Positions 23,773-33,315 are shown, counted from the stretch's first letter. The stretch: 64,000 nucleotides of DNA from JAFARE01 sp963777285 (GCA_963777285.1 CAVZPR010000002.1:992001-1056000); one strand, 5' to 3'. Numbers and translations are program-made. Notes: generated from the letters alone by a model not told the origin.

Positions 23773-24252
23773 CTAGGGAGCGCCGGCCGCCACCGCTTCT
23801 CCAAAACTGCGGGATCGGGCGAGCTCGGTCGCCGAGGCCACCGGTCGCGTGGCTGCCATCTGGAAGCAGTTCGGCGCCACCATCGGCCCATGGTTCGCGC
23901 GGTAGCCGGACGGAGTCTCGCCGACGATCTCCCGGAAGGTGCGGCTGAACGTCCCCAGGCTGGTGAATCCGACGGTGAGGCAGACCTCGGTGACACGCGC
24001 GTCAGTCTCCCTGAGCAGGAACATCGCCCGCTCGACCCGCCTTCGCTGCAGGTAGCGGTGCGGCGTCTCCGCGAACGTGGCCCGGAAGCTGCGGCTGAAG
24101 TGCGCCTCCGAAAGCGAGGCGATGCGCGCCAGTCTGGGGATGTCGAGTGGTTCCGCATACGTGCGGTCCATGGCGTCCCGTGCCCGCAGCAGACGGCGGT
24201 TGAACTGTTCGACGGCGGCGCTCACCGTCGCTGATTCTCCATCCGCGGCCAT
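23773..24252 (-). CDS. AraC-family transcriptional regulator (DNA-binding domain only)
   Basis: A 159-residue protein consisting of an AraC double helix-turn-helix: ARIASLSEAHFSRSFRATFA in the first motif and VCLTVGFTSLGTFSRTFREI in the second, then GETPSGYR. There is no N-terminal sensing domain, so effector binding, if any, is not obvious. The ATG at 24252 gives a compact protein. A frame extension to 24336 is possible but unsupported. Likely controls the VOC gene downstream. Confidence 0.85.
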   Translation of the reverse strand: MAADGESATVSAAVEQFNRRLLRARDAMDRTYAEPLDIPRLARIASLSEAHFSRSFRATFAETPHRYLQRRRVERAMFLLRETDARVTEVCLTVGFTSLGTFSRTFREIVGETPSGYRANHGPMVAPNCFQMAATRPVASATELARSRSFGEAVAAGAP

Positions 24253-24594
24253 CAGGGGCGCAGCACCCCAGCAAGACGGCAAGCCGTCGTATCCAGGGAC
24301 GCGCGTCTCGCGGATCCGCGGTGCCCGAGTCCTCACCCTGCATCAGCTCGGGGTCGCCGCGGACTCCCTGCGTCAGCGCCGGCCGGACAGCGGAGATTCC
24401 ATGGCGGCAGCACGCACCTCGTGCACCTGCGGAGGCACCCATCGTTTAGGTCGCGGGGCTGCGCCGCTGCGGAGCTTCGGGAGGACCGGCGGAGGCGGAG
24501 CGCAATCGAGCTGCTCGACAGGGTCGATCGCCGGTCATGGTCGCGTCCACAGGACCCTGCTGGTGCGGGGGTACCGAGTGGCACGGACGTGAAC
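24253..24594. other. Gene-free spacer (342 bp)
   Basis: Lies between the AraC-type gene start and the stop of the next VOC gene. Open frames on both strands show no family motif. No repeat, tRNA or convincing hairpin was recognised. Confidence 0.4.
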
Positions 24595-24990
24595 TCAGCC
24601 CCACGAGCGCGCGCGCTCCGGCCATCTGTCGCTCTGGACGCTCGTGACGCAGAACTCGTTGCCGCACGGATCCTGCATGACCCACCAGTGCGTCCTACCG
24701 CCTGAGTGCTGTGCTACGCGGCGCGCACCGAGCGCTTCGAGGCGAGCGACCTCCGCCGGTACGTCATCCGTCTCGATGTCCAGGTGAATGCGGCTCTTGG
24801 CCGTCTTCGGTTCGGGGACGCGCTGGAGCTCGACGTGCAACCCAGCGATGTCTTCCTTGAGCACGCCGTAGTTGTCCTCGGGTCCGTCAAGTCCCCAGTT
24901 GTCGACGCCGAGGGCCGTGCTCCAGAAGCTGAGGTTGCTCTCGAGGTCGTCGCTGTCGATGATCAGGTTGCAGACGCGGCTGCGATGCAT
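24595..24990 (-). CDS. VOC/glyoxalase-like domain protein
   Basis: A 131-residue VOC protein: CNLIIDSDDLESNLSFWSTA in the first unit, SRIHLDIETDDVPAEVARLE in the second and MQDPCGNEFCVTSVQSDRWP at the end, typical of the glyoxalase-like (PF18029-type) subgroup. The ATG at 24990 is the clear start. It stands alone between two spacers. The substrate is unknown. Confidence 0.85.
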   Translation of the reverse strand: MHRSRVCNLIIDSDDLESNLSFWSTALGVDNWGLDGPEDNYGVLKEDIAGLHVELQRVPEPKTAKSRIHLDIETDDVPAEVARLEALGARRVAQHSGGRTHWWVMQDPCGNEFCVTSVQSDRWPERARSWG

Positions 24991-25188
24991 GCTCGTTCTC
25001 CATATGCGGGTTGATCCGGCCGCGCTGACCTCAGCAAGCAGTGCGACGCGTAGACGTGAGCGTCAGCCGCGCCTCGCTCCTCAGGACACCGCATGGGCAG
25101 AAGCGCGTGCTGGCCGGACCGGATGCCGACGGAATGATCATAGGGCCGCGCCTCCCGCCTGCGCGGCCTGCGGCGCCACAATGCGCGC

Positions 25189-25941
25189 ATGTCCGATCAG
25201 CGTTGGTCGCTCGAGGGCCGCATCGCGCTCGTCACAGGCGCCTCCGCGGGGCTCGGCGCGCGGTTCGTGCGCGTCCTGCACGAGGCCGGCGCACGCGTGG
25301 TCGTGACGGCACGGCGCAGGGACTCGCTCGAGGGCCTCGCACACGAGCTGGGCGACCGCATCGTGCCCTTCCCCGGAGACATCACCGAGGCGGCTCATCG
25401 CCAGGCACTCGTGGACCAGCTGTCGCCGTTCGGCAGGCTCGACGTCCTCGTGAACAACGCCGGCGTCTGCGACGGCGGTCCGATCGAGGCGCAGTCACTC
25501 GACGACCTGCGCCACGTCGTCGACGTGAACCTCATGAGTGTTCTTGACATGTGCCGCCTGACCGCGCCCTTGTTGTTCCGCTCCGACGCTGCCAGCGTGA
25601 TCAATGTCGCGTCGATGTACGGCCTGGTCGCCTCTCGCGGGCCGATGGCGGGTTACAACGCCACCAAGGGAGCGCTGATCAACCTCACGCGGAACCTCGC
25701 CGCTCAATGGGGTGGGCGCGGTGTGCGCGTCAACGCGCTGGCACCCGGGTTCTTCCCGTCGGAGATGACGGGGTTCCTCGCCGACCCCGGCCTGCAGCAG
25801 GGGATCCGCGCCAACACGCTGCTCGGGCGTACGCCGGAACCTGAGGAGCTGGACGGGCCGCTGCTGTTTCTCGCCACGCAAGCTTCGAGCTACATGACGG
25901 GGCAGGCGCTGGTCATCGATGGAGGCTGGACGGCGGTCTGA
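25189..25941 (+). CDS. SDR-family oxidoreductase
   Basis: A 250-residue classical short-chain dehydrogenase/reductase: cofactor motif TGASAGLG at about 18-25, NNAG near 93, catalytic tyrosine and lysine in YNATK near 158-162, and C-terminal GQALVIDGG. The basic residues after the second strand (TARRRDSLE) favour NADP(H). The substrate is unknown. It ends 15 bp from the convergent LigD-Pol gene. Confidence 0.92.
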   Translation: MSDQRWSLEGRIALVTGASAGLGARFVRVLHEAGARVVVTARRRDSLEGLAHELGDRIVPFPGDITEAAHRQALVDQLSPFGRLDVLVNNAGVCDGGPIEAQSLDDLRHVVDVNLMSVLDMCRLTAPLLFRSDAASVINVASMYGLVASRGPMAGYNATKGALINLTRNLAAQWGGRGVRVNALAPGFFPSEMTGFLADPGLQQGIRANTLLGRTPEPEELDGPLLFLATQASSYMTGQALVIDGGWTAV

Positions 25942-25956
25942 GGCGTCGCCACGTCG

Positions 25957-26967
25957 TCAACCGGTCGAGCTGCGCCACCGTGCTCGTCGCTTGCCCTCGT
26001 GCATGGCTTGCACGCGGGCGACCGGAATCGCGCGTCCCTCGTCGACCAGGTCACCGCCGAGCACCTGCGGCGCAGGCATGCCGTCCAGCCACGGGTTGCT
26101 CTCACCGAGGGAGGCCGCCGTCTTGATGGTGAAGTCCATCGGGGATACGCGATCGAGGTCATCCCACGCCACAGGGAACGACACCGGTACCCCCGGCCGC
26201 GCACGCGGACTGTACGCGGCGGCCACGGTGGCCCCGCCGACCCGCGTCGCGTCGATGAACACCTTGCCGCGGCGGTTTTCTTTCATGAACGCGGTGGTGG
26301 CCAGCCGCGTATCGAGTGTCTCAGCGCGCGCGGCCAGGGCGCGGGTGGCGGCGGCCGCCTCGTCAAAGGTCGCGTGAGCGAGCGGCACGAAAACGTGAAT
26401 CCCTTTTGACCCGCTGGTCTTCACCGCGCCGACGAGATCGCAGTCAGCCAGGGCCTGCCGGACGAGATGCGCCGTCTGCACGGCCGCCTTGAAGTCGTCG
26501 GGGGACGGCGGGTCGATGTCGAGGACGAGATACAGCGGCCGCTCCGGGTCATCGATACGAACCAGAGCCGGGTGGTATTCGATCGCGCGCTGATTGGCAA
26601 ACCAGAGCAGCGTGCGGCGGTCGTTGCACAGCGCGTAGGACACATCTCGCTTGGAGCTCTCGGCCCACAACCGCACGGTCCGTATCCAGGATGGCGCGTA
26701 CGCCGGCACATTCTTCTGCATGAAGGGTTGCTGGCCGCGCAGCACCCGTATCACCGACAGCGGCCGGTCACGCAGCTCGGTGACGAGCTGCGTCGTCATG
26801 GCATCCAGGTAATCGACCACATCGCGTTTGCTGGCGTCCGCCCCCGCGAACAGCGGCTCGTCGAGGTTGGTGAACGTGACCTCATCGTGCGTCTCAGACC
26901 GGCCCGCCGAGCCGGGGTCGGAGCGCTCGTGGCCGGCGCCTGCGCCTGCATGGTGATCTCGCCGCAC
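25957..26967 (-). CDS. Stand-alone LigD-type polymerase domain (NHEJ primase-polymerase)
   Basis: A 336-residue protein matching the LigD polymerase (PolDom) domain: EVTFTNLDEPLFAGADASKR, the metal-binding pair in LYLVLDIDPP, and KTSGSKGIHVFVPL. In Ku/LigD end joining this archaeo-eukaryotic primase domain fills gaps with ribonucleotides. Here it is separate from ligase and nuclease domains, and no ku gene is in the window. The GTG at 26967 leaves about 30 extra residues before the conserved region. The true start may be later. Divergent from an ABC transporter gene. Confidence 0.85.
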   Translation of the reverse strand: MRRDHHAGAGAGHERSDPGSAGRSETHDEVTFTNLDEPLFAGADASKRDVVDYLDAMTTQLVTELRDRPLSVIRVLRGQQPFMQKNVPAYAPSWIRTVRLWAESSKRDVSYALCNDRRTLLWFANQRAIEYHPALVRIDDPERPLYLVLDIDPPSPDDFKAAVQTAHLVRQALADCDLVGAVKTSGSKGIHVFVPLAHATFDEAAAATRALAARAETLDTRLATTAFMKENRRGKVFIDATRVGGATVAAAYSPRARPGVPVSFPVAWDDLDRVSPMDFTIKTAASLGESNPWLDGMPAPQVLGGDLVDEGRAIPVARVQAMHEGKRRARWRSSTG

Positions 26968-27073
26968 GCCCGCAAGGATGATGCAAAGTGCCTGGAGCGG
27001 CACCGCCGCTCCACGCGGCCGCCGCAGGTTCGGGAAGCGGCCGTGGATCGCCGAAGGCACAGAATTGCGCGCT

Positions 27074-28225
27074 GTGAGCGGCGGCACGGCATCGGTACTC
27101 GCGGCGGGCCCTCTCAGCTCGCTGAGCCCGCTGGCGCGGACCGTGGTCGTGGTGATCCTCGCAGCCGTCGTTCTCACGCTCGCTCTCCTGCGGCTGCGCG
27201 CGCGGCGACGCCGCTCGTCTCATGCCGAGCTCGAACCGGTTTCCACGGACCACAAGCCTCGGCCACGCGCACTGCCGTCACCCTCGGCGCGCGTCGAGCC
27301 GCCGGCTGCTGCGAGCAAGCTCGGAGATGCAACCCGTTGCCTGCTGCGAATCATCGACCTGACTCACCGCTTCGGGGCGCGACTCGCCCTCGACCACGTG
27401 AGCTTCGACGTCACCGGTGGCATGGTCGTCGGCCTGGTGGGTCGCAACGGTGCGGGCAAGACGACGACCATGCGCGCGATCATGGGCATCCTGCGTGCCG
27501 ACAGCGGCGAGGTGACGTGGAATGGCCGTCCGATCACCGCCGACGATCGCCTGCGCTTCGGGTACATGCCCGAAGAACGTGGCCTGTACCCGCAGATGCG
27601 TATCGCCCAAGAGCTGGAGTACTTCGCCCAGCTGCACGGCTTGGACAGCAGTGACTCCGCAGCGGCCGCTTCGCATTGGATCGACGTCCTCGGGCTTGCC
27701 AGCCGCGCAGAAGAGCGCGTCGTCTCGCTCTCGCACGGCAATCAGCAGCGCGTGCAGCTTGCGGTCGCCCTGGTGCACGACCCCGAGCTCTTGGTGCTCG
27801 ACGAGCCCTTTGCCGGCCTCGACCCCTCGGCGGTGGACTCGCTCTCGTCGATCCTGCGGGAGCAAGCCGCCGCGGGCACAGCCGTGCTCTTCTCCAGTCA
27901 CCAGCTCGAGCTGGTCGAGCAGCTCTGCGACTCGGTCGTGATCCTCGAGGAGGGACGAGTGCTGGCCGCGGGAACGCTGCCGCAGCTGCGCGCCCGGCTG
28001 CCGCGCCGCTTGCGCGTGAAGGTGGCTGCAGCGGAAGACTGGGCGGGGCACGTGCCCGGTGCGAGCGTGCTGCAGGAGGATGGCGACGGCGTCCTGCTGT
28101 CGCTGGCAAAGGGGGCTGACGCGCAGGCCGTTCTGCATGCGGCGGAGCAAGCCGGTCCGGTCGAGCACTTCGGTTTCGAGGAGACCGGTCTTGCGCAGAT
28201 CTACCGCCAGCTGGTGGCGCGATGA
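27074..28225 (+). CDS. ABC transporter ATP-binding protein with N-terminal membrane anchor
   Basis: A 383-residue protein. The ATPase (about 95-310) has Walker A GRNGAGKTTT, signature LSHGNQQRVQLAVAL (LSHGN replacing LSGGQ) and Walker B LLVLDEPFAGLD, in the NatA/YhaQ drug and sodium export group. The first 90 residues carry a predicted transmembrane helix (VVVVILAAVVLTLALL) and an Arg-rich stretch, unusual for this family. The GTG at 27074 was chosen because no start codon lies close to the ATPase domain in this frame. It overlaps the permease gene by 4 bp (ATGA). Confidence 0.82.
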   Translation: MSGGTASVLAAGPLSSLSPLARTVVVVILAAVVLTLALLRLRARRRRSSHAELEPVSTDHKPRPRALPSPSARVEPPAAASKLGDATRCLLRIIDLTHRFGARLALDHVSFDVTGGMVVGLVGRNGAGKTTTMRAIMGILRADSGEVTWNGRPITADDRLRFGYMPEERGLYPQMRIAQELEYFAQLHGLDSSDSAAAASHWIDVLGLASRAEERVVSLSHGNQQRVQLAVALVHDPELLVLDEPFAGLDPSAVDSLSSILREQAAAGTAVLFSSHQLELVEQLCDSVVILEEGRVLAAGTLPQLRARLPRRLRVKVAAAEDWAGHVPGASVLQEDGDGVLLSLAKGADAQAVLHAAEQAGPVEHFGFEETGLAQIYRQLVAR

Positions 28226-29457
28226 CCGGCGACATGTCCACCGAGACCGCGCGACGTTTCCGCCAGGGACGGCGGTCGCCGGTGTGGCTGATCGCGCGGC
28301 GCGAGATCGTCGAACGGCTGCAAGGCAATCTCATCAAGGTGATGACCGTGATCCTCACGCTTGCCGTCGTCGGGGTCATCGTCATCCCGGCGGTGGTGCG
28401 AGGCGAGCCGAAGCCGACGGTCATCGGGCTCGTGGGCGCTCCCGCGCAGGCGCTGTCCGCGCCACTGCGGTCGGCCGGGACCAAGGCTGACGTCACGGTG
28501 CGCACCGTCGCCGTCGCCGACGAGGGGGCGGCGCGATCCCAGGTCGAGAGTGGCACCCTCGACGCCGCGCTTGTGGTCAGCTCGAGCTCGGCCACGGCGA
28601 TCGCCAAGGACACGCTGGCTCCGGCCACCGCGTCGCTGCTGCAGACGGTGGTCAACGACGCGCACGTCCTCCAGGCGCTGCGCGCGACCGGCCTGCCGCT
28701 GGATCGCGTCCTGCCGGCGCTGCGTCCGGTGCCCTTTGCCACCACGATCCTGGAGCCGAAGCCCTCCGACTTCGGCGCCCGCGCCGCCCTGGCCGTCGCC
28801 GCCACCCTGCTGCTGTACGTCACCCTCGGCATCTATGGCAACGCAGTGGCAAGCGGGGTCGCGCAGGAGAAGACATCGCGTATCGCCGAGGTGCTGCTCG
28901 GAGGGGTGCGGCCGCTGCAGCTGATGATCGGCAAGGTGGCCGGCATCGGGGCCTGCGGCTTGCTGCAGCTGGCGGTGCCGATCCTCGCAGGCCTGGTGGC
29001 CAACGCCGTCGTGCAGAACACGGACATCCCGTCGACGATCTGGGTGCTTCTGCCCATGACGCTGCTCTTCTTCCTGCTCGGATACACGCTGTACGCGTTC
29101 CTCTTCGCTGCCGCGGGCGCCCTGGTGGCACGCCAGGAGGAGGTGCAGTTCGTCACCTGGCCGCTGGCCATGCCGCTCCTCGGCGGCTACCTCCTGACCT
29201 ATGTCGTCATCGGCTCTCCCGACGCGCTGTGGGTGCGCATTCTCTCGTTCCTGCCGCCTTTGACACCAACTCTCATGTCCGCTCGCCTCGCCCTCGGCCA
29301 CGTCGATGCCTGGGAGCTCATCGCGGCGGTGGTGGTCATGCTCCTGGCCATCTACGGGATCGCTCGTTTCGCCGCCCGCATCTACACCGGTGCTCTGGTC
29401 CGCAGCGGCGCGCGACTGAGCTGGCGCGCTGCGCTGCGGCTCCAGCCGCAGCGGTAG
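28222..29457 (+). CDS. ABC-2 type permease (NatB-like)
   Basis: A 411-residue permease with a first helix near the N-terminus (VMTVILTLAVVGVIVIPAVV), a large extracytoplasmic loop of about 130 residues, and five or six helices in the C-terminal half, the usual NatB/ABC2_membrane_3 layout. The motif VAQEKTSRIAEVLLGGVRP is the conserved EKT..R..E cytoplasmic element of this family. It pairs with the preceding ATPase, overlapping it by 4 bp, to form an exporter. The substrate is not predictable. Confidence 0.88.
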   Translation: MTGDMSTETARRFRQGRRSPVWLIARREIVERLQGNLIKVMTVILTLAVVGVIVIPAVVRGEPKPTVIGLVGAPAQALSAPLRSAGTKADVTVRTVAVADEGAARSQVESGTLDAALVVSSSSATAIAKDTLAPATASLLQTVVNDAHVLQALRATGLPLDRVLPALRPVPFATTILEPKPSDFGARAALAVAATLLLYVTLGIYGNAVASGVAQEKTSRIAEVLLGGVRPLQLMIGKVAGIGACGLLQLAVPILAGLVANAVVQNTDIPSTIWVLLPMTLLFFLLGYTLYAFLFAAAGALVARQEEVQFVTWPLAMPLLGGYLLTYVVIGSPDALWVRILSFLPPLTPTLMSARLALGHVDAWELIAAVVVMLLAIYGIARFAARIYTGALVRSGARLSWRAALRLQPQR

Positions 29458-29471
29458 CCCCGGGCCCGACG

Positions 29472-30305
29472 GTGACCGCATACATCTGCGTCACCTGCGG
29501 CGTCCAGCAGCCGGACAGCCAAGACCTCCCGCAACACTGCGCGATCTGCGAGGATGAGCGGCAGTACGTGGGCCGTGACGGCCAGCGCTGGACGACGCTC
29601 GAGGAGATGCGCGGCCCCCACCGCAACGTGCTCGCAGAGCTCGAGCCGGGGCTGACGCGTCTGGTCACGGAGCCGGACTTCGCGATCGGGCAGTACGCGT
29701 TCCTGGTGCAGACCACCTCCGGCAATCTGCTCTGGGAGTGCCTGAGCCTCATCGATGACGAGACCGTGGCGGCGCTGCGCGCCCTGGGGGGCGTGGACGC
29801 GATCGCCATCTCTCATCCGCACTTCTATGCCTCATGCGTCGAGTGGAGCGAGGCCTTCGGTGATGCACCGATCTACCTGTCGGCGGCGGACCGCGACTTC
29901 GTGGTGCGGCCCAACCCGGCGACCGTGCTCTTCGAGGGTGACGACGTGGAACCCGTGCCCGGGCTGCGCGTGCTACGTCTGGGCGGCCACTTTCATGGCT
30001 CCGCAGCGCTGCTCTGGCCTGGCGGAGCCGGCGGAAAGGGCGCGCTCCTCACCGGTGACACCATCGCCCTCGTCGCGGATCCACGGTGGGTCACGTTCAT
30101 GTACAGCTATCCGAACCGCATCCCGCTGGCGGCACAGACCGTTCGCGCGCTGGCAGACCTGGTGCTGCGACACGACTTCGACCGCATCTATCCGTCGGCG
30201 CCGGTCAGGCCCGGCAGCGCCCTGATGCAGGGAGCCAAGGACGCCGTGCGCCGGTCGGCGGAGCGATACATCGGCATGGTGGATGGGACGTGGCCGCGGA
30301 AGTGA
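29472..30305 (+). CDS. MBL-fold hydrolase with N-terminal zinc ribbon
   Basis: A 277-residue protein. The first 35 residues hold two Cys-x2-Cys pairs (CVTC, CAIC), a small zinc ribbon. The rest is a metallo-beta-lactamase-like fold. The active-site motif is reduced to SHPHFYAS, with only part of HxHxDH, while GGHFHGS and LLTGDTIA keep other positions. It may therefore be a hydrolase with altered metal ligands or a non-catalytic member. The GTG at 29472 starts 14 bp after the permease, so it may belong to the same transcript. Confidence 0.8.
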   Translation: MTAYICVTCGVQQPDSQDLPQHCAICEDERQYVGRDGQRWTTLEEMRGPHRNVLAELEPGLTRLVTEPDFAIGQYAFLVQTTSGNLLWECLSLIDDETVAALRALGGVDAIAISHPHFYASCVEWSEAFGDAPIYLSAADRDFVVRPNPATVLFEGDDVEPVPGLRVLRLGGHFHGSAALLWPGGAGGKGALLTGDTIALVADPRWVTFMYSYPNRIPLAAQTVRALADLVLRHDFDRIYPSAPVRPGSALMQGAKDAVRRSAERYIGMVDGTWPRK

Positions 30306-30430
30306 GGCATGGCATCCACCGTTCGGTTGATGCCGAAACCGGCGCTTCGTTCGTTGTGCGGCGCTGTTGCAGACGGCATGCTCGGCGGCATGGGCAATGC
30401 ATCTGCATCTGACAGCGTCATCCATGTGTC

Positions 30431-30676
30431 CGGCCTTCGCTGCTCGCACCGGAGGCGGACATCGAGGTGTGCGCCGAGGCCGGCGACGGCGCAGACGCCG
30501 TGGCTCTTGTGTCGCGCGGGCTGTCCAACTCGGACATCGGACGCGAGCTGTTCGTCAGCGAGGCGACAGTGAAGATACACATGCTGCACGTCTTCGAGAA
30601 GCTGGACGTCAACGACCGCACGGCCGCGGTGACGGTCGCCATCCAGCGGGGATTGCTGCGCTCGCCCGCCGGCTAG
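30431..30676 (+). pseudogene. Remnant of a NarL/LuxR-type response regulator
   Basis: One open frame reads SLLAPEADIEVCAEAGDGAD, typical of residues 20-45 of a NarL-type receiver, and then passes directly into VSRGLSNSDIGRELFVSEAT and VKIHMLHVFEKLDVNDRTAA, the LuxR helix-turn-helix. The receiver start (VDDH) and about 90 residues containing the phospho-acceptor are missing. A GTG at 30467 could express the DNA-binding domain alone as a 69-residue protein. An internal deletion is the simplest explanation. Confidence 0.65.
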
Positions 30677-30686
30677 AGGATGGAGC

Positions 30687-31196
30687 TCATGGGGCGGAGA
30701 GATCGAGCCGCCAGTCGTTGCTTCTCATGGGATGACCCGGCGGATATTCGATCTCGATCTCGCCGAGCAGGGTGAACCCGAGCTTGCGACAGATGGCGTT
30801 CGATGCCGCGTTGTCCACGGAAGGGAACGCGTGCACGAATCGATGCCTGCCATCTTTGCGCGCCAGCTCGATCACCGTCGCCGTGGCGCTGCCCGCGATG
30901 CCGCGGCCCTGAAACGCCGGCAGCACCATCCAGCCGACCTCGTACACGGCCTCGCCGCGCCAGCTCCTGTCCCAGTGTCCGACGGAGCCGACGTCGTCGC
31001 CGGATTCCTCGTCGACGATCTTGAACATCCTGTCGGGGCTGTGACCCCCCAGTCCCTCGTAGCGTTGCTGCCGGGCAGCGATCTTCGCGGCATCCTCTGG
31101 GCCGCCGAGATGCGCCGTCATCACCGGATCGCCCATCAGCGCATCGAGCAGCGCGCGGTCGCCCGCGCCCCAGGGTTCGAGCCGCACCCGCGCCAT
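30687..31196 (-). CDS. GNAT-family N-acetyltransferase
   Basis: A 169-residue GNAT protein of the RimJ/RimL-like (Acetyltransf_3) type: MARVRLEPWGAGDRALLDAL at the start, acetyl-CoA motif VLPAFQGRGIAGSATA (Q/RxxGxG/A), and the C-terminal NAASNAICRKLGFTLLGEIE. The ATG at 31196 was chosen. The open frame extends upstream into the promoter region of the next gene without family similarity. The substrate is unknown. Confidence 0.87.
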   Translation of the reverse strand: MARVRLEPWGAGDRALLDALMGDPVMTAHLGGPEDAAKIAARQQRYEGLGGHSPDRMFKIVDEESGDDVGSVGHWDRSWRGEAVYEVGWMVLPAFQGRGIAGSATATVIELARKDGRHRFVHAFPSVDNAASNAICRKLGFTLLGEIEIEYPPGHPMRSNDWRLDLSAP

Positions 31197-31347
31197 GCAG
31201 CCGAGTATCGCAGGCGCTGTAACCGACCCAGCCGCGCTATCGCGCCGAAGGCTCCTTCTTGACTCTTCGCGTCGAAGCCGCGTATACCTGCGGCCCTGGT
31301 CGCTCCAGATGAACAGCGGACGCTGGTCCGGGATTGGAGGTGCGCCG

Positions 31348-33315
31348 ATGAGGCATGGTCGTAAGCGGATCCTTCTCCTGCTCTGCGGAGCGGCCGTCCC
31401 CCTCGCGGGGATGTCGATCGTCACCGGGGGCGGCGGCCTCGCCACCGTCCGGGCGTTCGACCCGGCCAAGGCGCCGCGTTTTCAGCTCCGCCTCATCTCC
31501 CAGGCGGCTGACGACGCCCTTGGCCTGCAAGCCGGCTCGGCCCGCACCAGGGCCGCGGAGCCGTCCAACTATCTCCCCGGGGGAACGTCCGGCCCCTCGT
31601 GCCCGACGTCCATCGGCGGCAACATCAAGGTGAACCAGAACTGCCTGAACGTCACCGCGGCCGACCTGCAGGGCCGCGGCCAGGCAAACAACGAGACAGC
31701 GATAGCGGTCAACCCGAACAATCCCAAGCAGCTGATCGCCGCATCGAACGACTATGAGCTGGGCGACGGTCTCGCCAGCGGCACGGAATACAGCAGCGAC
31801 GGCGGCAAGACGTGGCAGGACAGCGCCGTCCCGCTGGAGTTCACGCGTGGCTCGGACTTCAGCGGCGATCCCACGGCACGCATGTACTGGCAGGGCGGCG
31901 GTGATCCGTCCGTGGCCTGGGACACGCATGGCGATGCCTTCTTCACCGGCCTGCACTTCAACCGCGGAAGCGGCGTCAGCGACAACCCGGATTACTCGAG
32001 CGCCGTGTACATCTACCGCTCGGTGGGCAACGGCGGAGCGTCGTGGGACTTCCCCGGCACGCCCGTCGTCACGTCGTTTCAGGCCACCACGCCGGCCAGC
32101 GGGGTACCGCTGATCGACAAGCCCTACATGACGATCGACGATCACACGGGAAGCAGGTTCCGTGATCGCATCTACGTCAGCTGGACCGACTTCGCCGCCG
32201 ACGGCACCGCCTACATCTACGAGGCGTGGTCCGCGGATTACGGCCGCAGCTTCAGCAGCCCGGTGCTCGTGAGCAAGAACTCAGCGCTGTGCCCGAACAA
32301 TTACTCGCAGTTCGGCATCACGCCCGAAAAGGGCAACGGCTGTGACGAGAACCAGTTCTCGGACCCCTTCACCGGGTCGGACGGCAACCTGTACATCGCG
32401 TATTCCAACTACAACACCGATCAAGCCACCAGCACTGCGGCAAACTCTGACAACCGCACCCAGGTGCTGCTGTCCCGTTCCACCAACGGAGGCAAGAGTT
32501 TCAGCGCGCCGGTCCAGGTCGGCTACTACTACGATCTCCCCGACTGCGGCGCGTACCAGGGTGGGCAGGATGAGTTCAGGGCCTGCGTCCCGGAACAGGG
32601 CTCCCAGCAAAATTCAGTGTTCCGTGCCACCAACTACCCGTCCGGCGGCGTCGATCCGACCAACGCCGGCCGCATCGTCGTCACCTACGGTTCCTACATC
32701 AACAAGGACTCCAAGGGGACGACCGGATGCCGGCCCAACGGCGTGGATCCGGATGCGTTCACCGAGCTGTATCACGGTGTGAAGACGCCGGCCTGCGCCA
32801 ACAAGATCCTGGTCAGTGAATCCACCAACGGCGGGACGAGTTTCAGCGCGACCGGAGCAGATCCCCGCACCGTGGCTGTCGTGCCGCAGCAATCGAGCCA
32901 GGCGCACGCGGACCAATGGTTCCAGTGGCTGGGCTTCGGCGGCGACGGCCGAGTCGTGGTCAGCTACTACGACCGTCAGTACGGCAGCGACATCACCAAC
33001 GCGGACAACGACATCACGCTCTCGCACCAGACGGGCGCCGCCTCCGCCATGGCGTTCGCGTCGGTCCGCGTCACAACGTCGTCGATGCCCAACCCGACCG
33101 AGTTCCCGGACGTCCAGGGGAACAGCGTGTTCTTCGGCGACTACGCGGGAATCGCCGTCTCGGGCAGCACCGCACATCCGCTGTGGTCCGACACCAGGAG
33201 CACGGACCTGTTCGACTGCCCCAACAGCAGCCCGCCCACGCTGTGTCTCCTCGAAGAGCCCAACGGCCAGATCGCCAACGACGAGGACATCTTCAGCTCC
33301 GCCATCAGCTTCTGA
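31348..33315 (+). CDS. Secreted sialidase-fold (BNR/Asp-box) protein
   Basis: A 655-residue exported protein. A signal peptide (RKRILLLLCGAAVPLAGMSI) is followed by a six-bladed beta-propeller type sequence with Asp-box repeats: SSDGGKTW near residue 149, then ADYGRSF, STNGGKSF and STNGGTSF. It ends with the motif VFFGDYAGIAVSGSTAHPLW. Several cysteines suggest disulphides. Such proteins are often labelled exo-alpha-sialidase-like, but the sialidase arginine triad could not be confirmed, so enzyme activity is uncertain. The ATG at 31348 follows GGAGG. Confidence 0.82.
   Translation: MRHGRKRILLLLCGAAVPLAGMSIVTGGGGLATVRAFDPAKAPRFQLRLISQAADDALGLQAGSARTRAAEPSNYLPGGTSGPSCPTSIGGNIKVNQNCLNVTAADLQGRGQANNETAIAVNPNNPKQLIAASNDYELGDGLASGTEYSSDGGKTWQDSAVPLEFTRGSDFSGDPTARMYWQGGGDPSVAWDTHGDAFFTGLHFNRGSGVSDNPDYSSAVYIYRSVGNGGASWDFPGTPVVTSFQATTPASGVPLIDKPYMTIDDHTGSRFRDRIYVSWTDFAADGTAYIYEAWSADYGRSFSSPVLVSKNSALCPNNYSQFGITPEKGNGCDENQFSDPFTGSDGNLYIAYSNYNTDQATSTAANSDNRTQVLLSRSTNGGKSFSAPVQVGYYYDLPDCGAYQGGQDEFRACVPEQGSQQNSVFRATNYPSGGVDPTNAGRIVVTYGSYINKDSKGTTGCRPNGVDPDAFTELYHGVKTPACANKILVSESTNGGTSFSATGADPRTVAVVPQQSSQAHADQWFQWLGFGGDGRVVVSYYDRQYGSDITNADNDITLSHQTGAASAMAFASVRVTTSSMPNPTEFPDVQGNSVFFGDYAGIAVSGSTAHPLWSDTRSTDLFDCPNSSPPTLCLLEEPNGQIANDEDIFSSAISF

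Noticed and set aside
25957..26967. A complete Ku/LigD end-joining operon.
   Set aside because: Only the polymerase domain is present. Neighbouring genes are an SDR and an ABC exporter, with no ku or ligase.
31348..33315. A confirmed sialidase.
   Set aside because: Asp-box propeller repeats are clear, but the arginine triad and catalytic Tyr/Glu could not be identified by eye.
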